Shown one piece after another: positions 24,862 through 33,677 of a DNA stretch of 64,000 nt. The position numbers were made by a program, and so were the translations under genes. This stretch comes from Flavobacterium bizetiae (GTDB lineage Bacteria; Bacteroidota; Bacteroidia; Flavobacteriales; Flavobacteriaceae), in contig NZ_CADCSU010000103.1 of the NCBI RefSeq assembly GCF_902804475.1, positions 1 through 64,000 of the forward strand, in the 5' to 3' direction. The notes under the pieces were generated by a model. The model saw only the letters and a list, made by a program, of their open reading frames with translations, made no database searches and was not told the origin of the DNA. Numbering within the stretch: position 1 is the first letter of the stretch; every line of letters begins with the position of its first letter.

Positions 24862-25221
24862 GTGCTTTGTCTTTTATGGGAACAAACTAGCTTTATCAGT
24901 CCCAATGCTCTGTTTTTTTTGAGGGTTACATATCAGCAGAATCACTCCCTTGTGCTTTGTCTTTTATGGGAACAAACTAGCTTTATAAGTCCCAATGCTC
25001 TGTTTTTTTGAGGGTTACATTTCAGCAGAATCAATCCCTTTGTGCTTTGTCTTTTATGGGAACAAACTAGCTTTATTAGTCCCAATGCTCTGTTTTTTTG
25101 AGGGTTACATTTCAGCAGAATCAATCCCTTTGCTTTGTCTTTTATGGGAACAAACAAGCTTTATTAGTCCCGGTGCTTTGCTTTTTTTTAAGGGTTGTAT
25201 TTTAGCTTTGCTCATTCCCTT
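24862..25221. repeat. Tandem repeat, four units of ~90 bp
   Basis: Units start at 24862, 24952, 25042 and 25131. Units 1-3 are nearly identical; unit 4 is diverged, and a 2-bp loss (88-bp period between matching positions) separates it from unit 3. Each unit can form two small hairpins: GGG...CCC enclosing ACTA...TAGT, and AGGGTT with AATCCCT. On the minus strand the 90-bp period gives an open frame with a 30-residue periodic peptide, which I do not take as a gene. The flanks from the atpG terminator to 24861 and from 25222 to the GNAT gene show no coding sequence. Confidence 0.9.
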
Positions 25222-25333
25222 TGATACAAAGTTAGGATAGAAGTACTTCGAATTATTTATACAATTTTTTAACTTTATTATAAATTTCACACATACGGTT
25301 ATAAAGTCTTATAACAGGCAATAGAAAAATGAG

Positions 25334-25341
25334 TATTTTTG
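25334..25341 (+). promoter_or_regulatory. -7 element of the GNAT gene
   Basis: TATTTTTG lies 20 bp before the ATG at 25362 and within the upstream extension of the frame, favouring the later start. Confidence 0.5.
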
Positions 25342-25361
25342 ATGTCTATTTTTTTATTACA

Positions 25362-25808
25362 ATGAAACTACAAATAAAAGAGCTCACTACTATAGAAGCA
25401 ATGGTTGATCAGATAGATACCATACGATTTTTATATCCTGATTTATCGATTGAAAAATACCAGGCTTATCTTTCTGAGATGGTGCCTCACAATTATATTC
25501 AGATTGCAGTTTTTGAGGAGGATAGTTGTGTCGGAATTACGGGTTGTTGGTCGGCGACAAAATTATGGACAGGTAAATATCTCGAAATAGATAATTTTGT
25601 GGTAAACCCTGATCATCGTTCTAAAGGAATAGGGAAATTATTGACAGATTATATCGAAAAAAAAGCCTTAGATCTGGATTGCAGTTCTATAGTTTTAGAT
25701 GCTTTTACGGGAAATTTTGCAGCCCATCGCTTTTATTATAACCAAGGCTATGGCCCGAAAGGTTTTCATTTTGTTAAAATTCTCGACGAAAAAAAACTAA
25801 CACAATAA
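25362..25808 (+). CDS. GNAT family N-acetyltransferase
   Basis: This ~148-residue protein has the acetyl-CoA-binding motif A in VVNPDHRSKGIGKLLTDYI (R/Q-x-x-G-x-G/A). Upstream is a beta-strand with IDNFVV, and the C-terminal NFAAHRFYYNQGYGPKGFHF matches the GNAT motif B end. It should transfer an acetyl group to a small molecule or protein amine in the cytosol; the substrate is unknown. A start at 25329 is possible but would lie over the promoter element. Confidence 0.88.
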   Translation: MKLQIKELTTIEAMVDQIDTIRFLYPDLSIEKYQAYLSEMVPHNYIQIAVFEEDSCVGITGCWSATKLWTGKYLEIDNFVVNPDHRSKGIGKLLTDYIEKKALDLDCSSIVLDAFTGNFAAHRFYYNQGYGPKGFHFVKILDEKKLTQ

Positions 25809-25867
25809 AATTACACACCAATTTTTTTATTGAACCTACAAAATCAATAATAAACCAAAGAATTGGT

Positions 25868-25875
25868 TATTTTTG
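25868..25875 (+). promoter_or_regulatory. -7 element of the flippase gene
   Basis: TATTTTTG lies 26 bp before the TTG start at 25902. Confidence 0.45.
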
Positions 25876-25901
25876 TTTTACAAACTTTATTATAAATTAT
25901 T

Positions 25902-27362
25902 TTGGGATTATATAAAAATCTGTTCAAACAAACTGCTATTTACGGACTAGCGACTGTATTACCAAGAATGCTAAGTTTTTTATTGGTAAGATTGTACACT
26001 GGTATTTTACCAACTGCAGAATATGGCGAGGTTTCGATCGTTTTGTCATGGATGGTTTTCTTTAATGTGGTTCTTTCGTACGGAATGGAAACAGCATTTT
26101 TTAGATTCTATAGTGCCGAGGACGATAAGAAAAATGTAATTGCAACGTCGACAATATCAATATTTTGGTCATCGATTATTTTCTTATTTGCGGCTTTAAT
26201 TTTTAGAAATACATTGGCAAGTCTTGCCGAAGTCGATGTACAATATATTACCTATACCGTTTGGATTTTAGTTTTAGATGCCTTGGTTTTAATACCTTTT
26301 TCTAAACTTAGAGCCAATCAAAGACCAATGGTTTATGCAGCAATCAAAATAGGAAATGTAGTAATCAATTTATTGCTGAATATTTTCTTTTTAATGTATT
26401 TGCCTAAGCTTGCTGCTTCAAATCCTAACTCTGTTTGGGATAATTTATATGTAGAGAATTTCCAGATTGCTTATATTTTCATTGCAAATCTACTGGCGAG
26501 TTTAGCTACATTTATTGTGCTTTCGCCAAATTATCTTTCGTTGGGAAGAAAATTCGATCCGATACTTTGGAAAAAAATGATGAAATACGGTTTACCAATT
26601 TTGGTTGCCGGACTTGCCTTTGCTGTTAATGAGCATTTCGATAAAATTCTATTAGGATATTTATTGCCTGAAAATTTAGCAAAATCTGAAGTTGGAGCTT
26701 ATTCAGCTTGTTACAAATTAGGATTGTTTATGGTTTTGTTTGCTACAGCTTTTAGATTAGGAATCGAACCTTTCTTTTTTAGTCATGCTAAAAACGCAAA
26801 TGCGCCTCAAACGTATGCAGTAATTACAAAATATTTTGTTATTCTGGGATCCTTAATTCTATTAGGAGTCATTGTTTTTGCCGATGTTTTAAAATATCTT
26901 TTACTAGACAATAAATCGTATTGGGAAGCAATGAAAGTAGTGCCACTAATTATCCTGGCGAACTTCTTTTTAGGAATTTACAACAACTTATCTGTTTGGT
27001 ACAAACTAACAGATAAAACAAAAATTGGAGCATATATTTCGATTGTTGGAGCAATAGTAACATTGGTTTTAAATTATTTTTTAATTCCAAAATACAGCTA
27101 CTACGGTTCAGCAATTGCGACTATTTCTGCTTACGGAAGTATGATGTTGATTTCTTATGTACTAGGAAACAAATATTATCCAATACCATATGATATGAAC
27201 AAAATTGGAGCTTACTTAGGAATTTCAATTGTTTTTTCGGCCATTTCTTTTTATGGATTTAGAGAAAATTATTTTGTTGGAATTCCGTTATTATTAGGAT
27301 TCATGTATTTTGTGTATCACAACGAGAAAGACACGATCAAGGGAATTATGAATAGAAAATAA
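25902..27362 (+). CDS. Oligosaccharide flippase family protein (Wzx/MOP-like)
   Basis: This 486-residue membrane protein with about 14 hydrophobic helices belongs to the MOP flippase superfamily. The N-terminus (LFKQTAIYGLATVLPRMLSF) and the central sequence AYSACYKLGLFMVLFATAFRLG match lipid-linked saccharide exporters. It would move undecaprenyl-linked glycans or a lipid across the inner membrane. It begins a conserved flavobacterial block (flippase, dut, nucleotidyltransferase, TPR, DUF4292, EnvC-like) rather than a specific polysaccharide cluster. The start is TTG at 25902. Confidence 0.85.
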   Translation: MGLYKNLFKQTAIYGLATVLPRMLSFLLVRLYTGILPTAEYGEVSIVLSWMVFFNVVLSYGMETAFFRFYSAEDDKKNVIATSTISIFWSSIIFLFAALIFRNTLASLAEVDVQYITYTVWILVLDALVLIPFSKLRANQRPMVYAAIKIGNVVINLLLNIFFLMYLPKLAASNPNSVWDNLYVENFQIAYIFIANLLASLATFIVLSPNYLSLGRKFDPILWKKMMKYGLPILVAGLAFAVNEHFDKILLGYLLPENLAKSEVGAYSACYKLGLFMVLFATAFRLGIEPFFFSHAKNANAPQTYAVITKYFVILGSLILLGVIVFADVLKYLLLDNKSYWEAMKVVPLIILANFFLGIYNNLSVWYKLTDKTKIGAYISIVGAIVTLVLNYFLIPKYSYYGSAIATISAYGSMMLISYVLGNKYYPIPYDMNKIGAYLGISIVFSAISFYGFRENYFVGIPLLLGFMYFVYHNEKDTIKGIMNRK

Positions 27363-27405
27363 AATTGAGTTGTAATAAATTCAATCTTAATCTTTTAAAA
27401 TAAAA

Positions 27406-27840
27406 ATGAAAATACAAATTATCAATAAATCACAGCACGCTTTACCAAACTACGAAACAATTGCTTCGGCAGGAATGGATTTACGTGCAAATTTAACCGA
27501 GTCTATCACATTAAAACCATTAGAAAGAACCATCGTAAAAACGGGACTTTTTATTGAATTGCCAATTGGTTACGAAGCACAAGTTCGACCAAGAAGTGGT
27601 TTAGCAGCTAAAAAAGGAGTTACAGTTTTAAACTCTCCAGGAACGGTTGATGCCGATTATAGAGGCGAAATAGGGGTAATTTTAGTAAATTTATCAAATG
27701 AAGAATTCGTAATCGAAAACGGAGAACGAATTGCACAATTAATTATTGCCAAACACGAAAGAGCAGAATGGATTGAAGTTACAGAGCTTTCTGAAACATC
27801 AAGAGGCGAAGGCGGATTTGGAAGTACTGGAGTTAAATAG
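27406..27840 (+). CDS. dut: Deoxyuridine 5'-triphosphate nucleotidohydrolase
   Basis: This 144-residue trimeric dUTPase converts dUTP to dUMP and pyrophosphate, supplying dUMP and keeping uracil out of DNA. All five family motifs are present in order: [18 protein letters not shown], the catalytic-Asp motif [24 protein letters not shown] and the C-terminal [10 protein letters not shown] arm. It is full length and lies 43 bp after the flippase gene. Confidence 0.97.
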   Translation: MKIQIINKSQHALPNYETIASAGMDLRANLTESITLKPLERTIVKTGLFIELPIGYEAQVRPRSGLAAKKGVTVLNSPGTVDADYRGEIGVILVNLSNEEFVIENGERIAQLIIAKHERAEWIEVTELSETSRGEGGFGSTGVK

Positions 27841-27921
27841 TTTTCAGTTGCAGTTACAGTAATCATTTTCTGTAATTTGCGACCTTAAAAATAAAATGAA
27901 AGACCTTGCGATCTTTGCGAA

Positions 27922-27939
27922 TCCCGATAGCTATCGGGA
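27922..27939. repeat. Dispersed palindrome TCCCGATAGCTATCGGGA, copy 2
   Basis: It is identical to 9725-9742. It sits inside a 215-bp gap that also has the imperfect direct/inverted words GACCTTGCGATCTTTGCG and CGCGAACTTTGCGG, another common flavobacterial intergenic pattern. Confidence 0.75.
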
Positions 27940-28055
27940 TCGCGAACTTTGCGGTTAAAAACTTTAAGTTGCAGAACAAAGTAACCTTTAAGGTTAAAAA
28001 TTAAGAACCAAACTAAGAGGATTTTTTTAAATCTTCGAATAAAATAAAGAGATAA

Positions 28056-29072
28056 ATGAAAATAATCGTTCCAATGGCGGGTCGCGGATCAAGACTTAGG
28101 CCACATACTTTAACCGTTCCTAAACCATTAATTCCTGTTGCAGGAAAATCTATTGTACATCGTTTAGTCGAAGACATTGCTAAAATATTAAAAGAACCTA
28201 TCGAAGAAGTTGCTTTTATTTTAGGAGATCCTGCTTTTTTTGGAGATGATTTGGTAGAAAGTTTAGAAGAATTGGCCGGAAGTTTAGGAGCAAAAGCTTC
28301 GATCTATCGTCAGGATTTACCATTAGGAACAGGTCATGCGATTATGTGTGCCAAAGAATCTTTATCGGGTCCTGCAGTTATCGCTTACGCGGATACATTA
28401 ATCAGAGCAGATTTTGAATTAGATCCTGCTGCTGATGCCGTGATTTGGGTAAAACAAGTAGAACAGCCGGAAGCATTTGGCGTAGTAAAACTTAACGGAA
28501 ATAATGAAATTATAGAATTGGTAGAAAAACCAAAAGAATTCGTAAGTGATTTAGCCGTTATCGGAATCTACTATTTTAAAGAAGTGGGAGATTTGAAAAA
28601 AGAACTTCAGGGAGTTTTGGATAATAATATCCAGAATGGTGGAGAATATCAAATCAACGACGGAATTAAAGCAATGATGGCCAACGGTAAAGTTTTTAAA
28701 ACCGGAAGCGTTGACGAATGGATGGATTGCGGAAACAAAGATGTTACTGTCGAAACCAATTCAAGAATGTTAGGATTCTTGCATAACGACGGAGAGCATT
28801 TAGTAGATTATGATGTAAAATTAGAAAACTCAACTATTATTCCTCCTTGCTATATTGGCGAAAATGTAGTGTTGAAAAACGCAACAGTTGGGCCAAACGT
28901 TTCAATAGGAAAAGGATGTCACGTAATCGACAGTTCGATAAAGAATAGTTTAGTACAAACCTATTCTCAAATAAAAAACGCTAACTTAGACAATGCTATG
29001 ATAGGAAATCACGTTGTTTATGACGGCAAGTTTACCAGCATTAGCATTGGTGATTATTCGGTTTTAGAATAA
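28056..29072 (+). CDS. Sugar-phosphate nucleotidyltransferase with left-handed beta-helix
   Basis: This 338-residue enzyme has an N-terminal nucleotidyltransferase domain opening with IVPMAGRGSRLRPHTLTVPK (the G-x-G-x-R-L signature and the phosphate-contacting K-P). YADTLIRADF carries the metal-binding Asp. The C-terminal ~90 residues contain hexapeptide repeats (VLKNATVGPNVSIGKGCHVI). It should make an NDP-sugar from a sugar-1-phosphate and NTP. The specificity (glucose, mannose or other) is not clear from sequence. Confidence 0.88.
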   Translation: MKIIVPMAGRGSRLRPHTLTVPKPLIPVAGKSIVHRLVEDIAKILKEPIEEVAFILGDPAFFGDDLVESLEELAGSLGAKASIYRQDLPLGTGHAIMCAKESLSGPAVIAYADTLIRADFELDPAADAVIWVKQVEQPEAFGVVKLNGNNEIIELVEKPKEFVSDLAVIGIYYFKEVGDLKKELQGVLDNNIQNGGEYQINDGIKAMMANGKVFKTGSVDEWMDCGNKDVTVETNSRMLGFLHNDGEHLVDYDVKLENSTIIPPCYIGENVVLKNATVGPNVSIGKGCHVIDSSIKNSLVQTYSQIKNANLDNAMIGNHVVYDGKFTSISIGDYSVLE

Positions 29073-29121
29073 ATAATAAGCTTAAATAGATTCGTTTTTG
29101 TTTAAAGATTAAATTTTAAAG

Positions 29122-30474
29122 ATGATACAAAAAGGAGTTATAGTCATTTTATTTTTCGTTTTGCTTGGCAATCCAATTTCGGTTATGGCACAAACAGAAC
29201 CGGAAGATATTGCTATGGCAACAGATGAATATCAGGATGCTTTTTATGAATCATTAAAACAAAAAGGAATTGAAAATTATGATAAAGCAATAGCATCGCT
29301 GGATAAATGCGTTAAGCTAAAACCTAATGATGCTGTAGCTTATTTCGAATTGGGAAAAAATTATCTGTCATTAAAAGATTATCGAAATGCACAGGATTCT
29401 TTTGAAAAAGCGACACAATTAGATCCAAAAAATAAATGGTACTGGTTAGGAATTTACGATGTAAGTTACGAAACCAAGAACTATCCTTTGGCAATTGAAA
29501 CCATTCAAAAAATAATTGCTTTTGATGAAGAATACAAAGACGATCTGATTTCATTATATATGATTACAAATCAGTTTGACAAAGCCCTTGTAACGATCAA
29601 TGAAATGAACGATAAATTCGGAAAATCAGAAGATCGTGACCGTTATAAAATGCAGATTTTATCTCAGGGAAAATATCAGAATGCTGAAATCACGAATCTT
29701 ATCGATCAGATAAAAAAGAGTCCAAAAGAAGAATCGAATTATATAAATCTGATTTTTTTATATTCAAAAGCAGAAGAAACAGACAAAGCTCTTGAAGTTG
29801 CGAAACAATTGGCAAAAGAAGTTCCTACATCAGAGTGGGCGCAAGTAAGTTTGTTTAAAGTTTATATAGACGCAAACCAGGCAGACAAAGCTATTAAAGC
29901 GATGAATGTAATTTTATCAAGTTCAAAAATTGATTCAAAAATTAAGCATCGTACTCTAAATGAGTTTTTAATTTTTGTGAATAAAAATCCACAATATGCT
30001 CCTGATTTAGAGAAAGCCATTGCTTATTTCGATAATGATAAAGAAATTGATGTTGCAAAAGAAGTTGGAAAATTTTATCATAGCAAAGGTCAGTTTGAGA
30101 ATGCTATTAAGTATTATGAGAAAGATTTAAAATCAAATTCAGATACAGATCGTGAAACCAATTTGTTGTTGCTTGAGGCATATACACAAGCAAAACAATT
30201 TGAACCGATGACAAAAAGAGCGATGAATATGATTGAAATTTATCCTAGTCAGCCACAATTTTATTATTATGCCGGCTTAGGAAACAATCAGTTACAACAA
30301 TTTAAAAATGCAAAAACCGTTTTAGAAATGGGACTCGATTATGTAGTCGATGATAAAGCGTTGGAAGCAAATTTTAATATTCAGTTAGGAGAGGCATACA
30401 ATGGTTTAGGAGATGCTAAGAAAAAAGAGGAATACTTTTTGAAGGCAAATGAATTATTAAAGAAAAAAAAGTAA
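29122..30474 (+). CDS. Tetratricopeptide repeat protein, exported
   Basis: This 450-residue protein has a signal peptide (residues ~1-24, GVIVILFFVLLGNPISVMAQ) and then TPR units through to the C-terminus, for example AVAYFELGKNYLSLKDYRNA and QFENAIKYYEKDLK. It is expected in the periplasm as a scaffold. It is followed by a DUF4292 lipoprotein gene (14 bp) and an EnvC-like gene, and this trio is a conserved neighbourhood in flavobacteria. No enzymatic domain is present. Confidence 0.85.
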   Translation: MIQKGVIVILFFVLLGNPISVMAQTEPEDIAMATDEYQDAFYESLKQKGIENYDKAIASLDKCVKLKPNDAVAYFELGKNYLSLKDYRNAQDSFEKATQLDPKNKWYWLGIYDVSYETKNYPLAIETIQKIIAFDEEYKDDLISLYMITNQFDKALVTINEMNDKFGKSEDRDRYKMQILSQGKYQNAEITNLIDQIKKSPKEESNYINLIFLYSKAEETDKALEVAKQLAKEVPTSEWAQVSLFKVYIDANQADKAIKAMNVILSSSKIDSKIKHRTLNEFLIFVNKNPQYAPDLEKAIAYFDNDKEIDVAKEVGKFYHSKGQFENAIKYYEKDLKSNSDTDRETNLLLLEAYTQAKQFEPMTKRAMNMIEIYPSQPQFYYYAGLGNNQLQQFKNAKTVLEMGLDYVVDDKALEANFNIQLGEAYNGLGDAKKKEEYFLKANELLKKKK

Positions 30475-30488
30475 AAGAGTAAATTCAG

Positions 30489-31271
30489 ATGAAAAAATAT
30501 ATAGCACTAGTATTAGCAACAGCTTTTATGGTTTCTTGTAAATCAAAGGCAGTTGCAGTACAAAATAATAACGGCACTACAGAAGTTATTACAAAAGAAG
30601 ATAAAAAAGCAGTCGAGAAACATTATGAAAATAAATTAGATTTTTCGACTTTATACATAAAAGCCAGCGCTAAATATGCTGACGAAAAACAAAGTCAGAA
30701 TGTTACTGCCGACATTAGAATCGAAAAAGACAAACAGATCTTAATAAGTGTACGTTTTTTAGGAATTACTATGGCAAAAGCTTTGATAACGCCAACAACA
30801 GTAAGTTACTACGAAAAAATAAACAGTACCTATTACGAAGGCGATTTTACTAGTTTAAGCAAATGGCTAGGAACTGAATTAGATTATAGCAAAGTTCAGA
30901 ATTTATTAGTAGGAGAAGCACTTGACGATTTAAGAAAAGGAAAATATACCCAAACAATTGTAGACAATCTTTTTAAATTAGAAGACGAAAAAGAAACGAA
31001 TATAAAGAAAGCATTCTTTTTAGATGCAGATAAATATTTAGTGCAAAAAGAAGAGATTTCTCAGCCTTCAGAAAACAGAATGCTGCAAATTTCCTATGGT
31101 GATAGTAAAGTTTTTAATCAGGGAACAATCCCAACCAGTATTGAGATTAATGCTATTCAGCCAAAAGGAAAAACCAATATTAATTTGAATTACAACAATA
31201 TTTCATTTAATGAAGAACTTTCTTTTCCATATAGCGTACCAAGTGGTTATAAAAAAGTTATAATTAAGTAA
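30489..31271 (+). CDS. DUF4292 family lipoprotein
   Basis: This 260-residue protein has the lipobox MVSCKS with Cys near residue 17. The body begins KLDFSTLYIKASAKYADEK and continues with strands typical of the LolA/LolB-like DUF4292 fold (ISVRFLGITMAKALITPTTVSYYEK). It probably sits in the outer membrane or periplasm, perhaps in lipid or lipoprotein handling by analogy to the fold; no function is established to my knowledge. It sits between the TPR and EnvC-like genes with short gaps. Confidence 0.85.
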   Translation: MKKYIALVLATAFMVSCKSKAVAVQNNNGTTEVITKEDKKAVEKHYENKLDFSTLYIKASAKYADEKQSQNVTADIRIEKDKQILISVRFLGITMAKALITPTTVSYYEKINSTYYEGDFTSLSKWLGTELDYSKVQNLLVGEALDDLRKGKYTQTIVDNLFKLEDEKETNIKKAFFLDADKYLVQKEEISQPSENRMLQISYGDSKVFNQGTIPTSIEINAIQPKGKTNINLNYNNISFNEELSFPYSVPSGYKKVIIK

Positions 31272-31294
31272 ATTTGCAAAAAGAAAACATAAAC

Positions 31295-32575
31295 ATGCCA
31301 AAATTTCTCCTAAGCCTAATTTTTATATGTGCCACTACATTTGTATGGGCACAAGATTCGCAACAAGAAAAACTTGAGCAGCGTAAAGCTCAGATTCAGC
31401 AGGAAATTAGAGACAACGAAAAAATGCTGCAATCTGTAAAGAAAAAAGAAAAATCAGCAGTAAATGTTTTTTTAATTCAGGCGAATAAAATTAAACTGAA
31501 AGAGAAACTGATAAATACTACGGCAAAACAAGAAAAGCTTTTAAGTAATGATATGTATATTAATCAGGTTAAGGTTAATAAACTAAAAAAAGAACTTGAA
31601 ATATTAAAAGCCGATTATGCAAAAATGATTCTAAAATCATATAAAAGCAGATCTGAGCAAAGTAGAGCCATGTTTATTTTATCTTCAGAAAGCTTTTTGC
31701 AAGCATACAAAAGAGCGCAATATTTAAAACAATATACCAATTTTAGAAAAAATCAAGGTTTAGAAATTCAATCAAAAACCGCACAATTAGTTGATTACAA
31801 TGCTAAATTGGACGGACAAAGACAGGTTAAGAAAAAAATTATTGCCGAAAATCAAAAAGAAAAACAAAGCTTAGAAGTTGAGAAACAAGAACAGCAAAAG
31901 TTAGTTAACTCGATTAAAAAAGATAAAAATAAAATTATTGCCGATACAAAAGCGAAGCAGCAGGAATCGAGAAAAATCGATGCTAAAATTAAAGAGCTGA
32001 TCCGCGAACAAATTAGATTAGCCAATCAAAGAGCCGAAGAAGAGAGACGCAGAAGAATTGCAGAAGGTAAAGCCAGCGAAGCAGAAAAAGCAGAAGCGTC
32101 AGCACCTAAAAGTTATTCATCAGACAGAATTACATTAACTCCGGAAGGTAAAATCTTAGCTGCCGATTTTAAAGCCAACAGAGGAAAACTGCCTTGGCCG
32201 GTAGAAAAAGGATTTATATCTCTTGGTTACGGAGATCAGCCGCATCCACTTTATCCAACACTTACAGTTCATAATTCAGGAGTAGAGATTACTACAGAAC
32301 AAGGAGCAAGCGCACGCGCTGTATTCGAAGGAGTAGTATCAAAAGTTATCGCTTTATCTCCTGTAAACAGAGCTGTTTTTATTCAGCACGGAGATTACTT
32401 TACAGTATATCAAAACTTAAGTTCAGTATCTGTCGAGCAAGGTGACAAAGTAAAAGTGAAACAAGTTATCGGGAAAGTAAGAACAAGTGGAGATACAGGA
32501 AAAACAATCATTAAGTTTTTGATTCTTCAAAACGTATCGAATAACAATCCGGAAGGATGGTTACAAAACAGATAA
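31295..32575 (+). CDS. EnvC-like murein hydrolase activator (degenerate LytM/M23)
   Basis: This ~426-residue protein has a signal peptide ending at ...TFVWAQ, a long coiled coil (residues ~20-260, rich in Lys, Glu and Gln), a linker and a C-terminal M23/LytM domain from ~residue 290. The domain lacks key zinc ligands: the first motif is HNSGVE rather than HxGxD, and the last H-x-H is replaced by KFLIL. It should therefore activate amidases at the division site, as EnvC does, rather than cut peptidoglycan. The ATG at 31295 is preferred to a TTG at 31274 because the signal peptide begins there. A terminator follows the stop. Confidence 0.87.
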   Translation: MPKFLLSLIFICATTFVWAQDSQQEKLEQRKAQIQQEIRDNEKMLQSVKKKEKSAVNVFLIQANKIKLKEKLINTTAKQEKLLSNDMYINQVKVNKLKKELEILKADYAKMILKSYKSRSEQSRAMFILSSESFLQAYKRAQYLKQYTNFRKNQGLEIQSKTAQLVDYNAKLDGQRQVKKKIIAENQKEKQSLEVEKQEQQKLVNSIKKDKNKIIADTKAKQQESRKIDAKIKELIREQIRLANQRAEEERRRRIAEGKASEAEKAEASAPKSYSSDRITLTPEGKILAADFKANRGKLPWPVEKGFISLGYGDQPHPLYPTLTVHNSGVEITTEQGASARAVFEGVVSKVIALSPVNRAVFIQHGDYFTVYQNLSSVSVEQGDKVKVKQVIGKVRTSGDTGKTIIKFLILQNVSNNNPEGWLQNR

Positions 32576-32577
32576 TA

Positions 32578-32606
32578 AAAAAGGGAGCTAAATTAGCTCC
32601 CTTTTT
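32578..32606. terminator. Bidirectional terminator between convergent genes
   Basis: The inverted repeat AAAAAGGGAGCT with AGCTCCCTTTTT has a short loop and T runs on both strands. It serves the EnvC-like gene and the CBS-domain gene. Confidence 0.85.
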
Positions 32607-32624
32607 CGTGGGTTGGTTTTTTGG

Positions 32625-33044
32625 TTAATCATATTGTTCTAGAAAATATCTTAAAATATCAGTTGTAGTAACGATACCTTTAAGCTCTCCATTATCTACC
32701 ACCGGAAGCGCATGAAACTCTTCTTTTACAAAAATTTCTGCCGAATCTCTAATGATCGTAGTAGACGATATTGTTTTTGGTTTTGCTGTCATAACCTGAG
32801 CAATCGTCAGCATGTCCAGAATTGCTTCGTCAGCACCTTCCTGACCTTCAAATAAAGCCCCAAAAGTCAATCGGTTAATATCTGTTCGGCTTATAATACC
32901 AATTACCTCTTTGTTTCGGATAACCGGGATATGACGAATATTATGTTTCTTTAATTTTTCAACTACTTTTCTTAAGTCGTCATTTTCGTTTACGGTCACG
33001 ACGCTTTTAGTCATGATATGACTGATTGGTTCTCTTTTTTTCAT
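32625..33044 (-). CDS. CBS domain pair protein
   Basis: This 139-residue protein consists of two CBS motifs: ISHIMTKSVVTVNENDDLRKV to IGIISRTDINRL, and IAQVMTAKPKTISSTTIIRD to LKGIVTTTDILRYFLE. Such stand-alone pairs bind adenine nucleotides and act as energy or ligand sensors. No output domain is attached. It is monocistronic, flanked by a terminator and by a 239-bp upstream gap in which no other feature was found. Confidence 0.9.
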   Translation of the reverse strand: MKKREPISHIMTKSVVTVNENDDLRKVVEKLKKHNIRHIPVIRNKEVIGIISRTDINRLTFGALFEGQEGADEAILDMLTIAQVMTAKPKTISSTTIIRDSAEIFVKEEFHALPVVDNGELKGIVTTTDILRYFLEQYD

Positions 33045-33271
33045 AATTGATACGTTTTAAAGTTCTATCAAATGTGTCCAAAAATTCTCATAAATAATAT
33101 GATTTTTGTCAGTTCGGAGAGATAGTTTGGTTTAATTTTAAAGACCTGATTTTTTATCTTTTTATTGAAAATGACAATCGAAATTGTAACTTTATAAAGG
33201 ATAAAACAGATTTGAAGATAAAAATCATTCTATTGTTCATTTGAAATTGTATCGATTGAAATTTAAAATAG

Positions 33272-33279
33272 TATTTTTG
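33272..33279 (+). promoter_or_regulatory. -7 element of rbfA, very close to the start
   Basis: TATTTTTG ends 4 bp before the ATG at 33284, with a TTG at 33247-33249 at plausible -33 spacing. If used, the rbfA message would be leaderless or nearly so. Confidence 0.5.
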
Positions 33280-33283
33280 CACT

Positions 33284-33676
33284 ATGGAAACAAATAGACA
33301 GAAAAAAATAGGCGGTGTCATCCAGAAAGATTTGGTTGATATTTTGCAAGGTGAAGTGAGAAAAAACGGAATTACTAATTTGGTAATTTCGGTATCCAAA
33401 GTTAGTGTTACTACAGACTTATCTGTGGCAACAGTTTATTTAAGCATTTTTCCTCAGGACAAAGCCAAAGAAACTTTAGAAGGTATAAAGTCAAACAGTA
33501 CTTTAATCAAGCATGATTTATCACAACGTGTTCGTTTGCAATTGCGTCGTGTACCCAACCTGGTATTCTTTATCGATGACTCTTTAGATTATATCGAAAA
33601 AATTGATAACGCATTATCAAACAGAGAAAATCCAATCGAAAATCGTGATCTTTTAGAAAAAAGAAGAAAATCATAA
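33284..33676 (+). CDS. rbfA: 30S ribosome-binding factor A
   Basis: This 130-residue KH-like protein binds the 30S subunit during late 16S rRNA maturation and cold adaptation. Family features are RQKKIGGVIQKDLVDIL at the N-terminus, ISVSKVSVTTDLSVATVYLS, and the C-terminal RRVPNLVFFIDDSLDY. The length is normal. It ends 1 bp before the permease gene, forming a two-gene unit common in flavobacteria. Confidence 0.95.
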   Translation: METNRQKKIGGVIQKDLVDILQGEVRKNGITNLVISVSKVSVTTDLSVATVYLSIFPQDKAKETLEGIKSNSTLIKHDLSQRVRLQLRRVPNLVFFIDDSLDYIEKIDNALSNRENPIENRDLLEKRRKS

Positions 33677-33677
33677 A

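Noticed and set aside
24942-25290. Minus-strand repeat-peptide frames and a matching plus-strand frame in the tandem array
   Set aside because: The open frames follow from the 90-bp period; the frame breaks at the 2-bp loss before unit 4, and no promoter or start context is seen.
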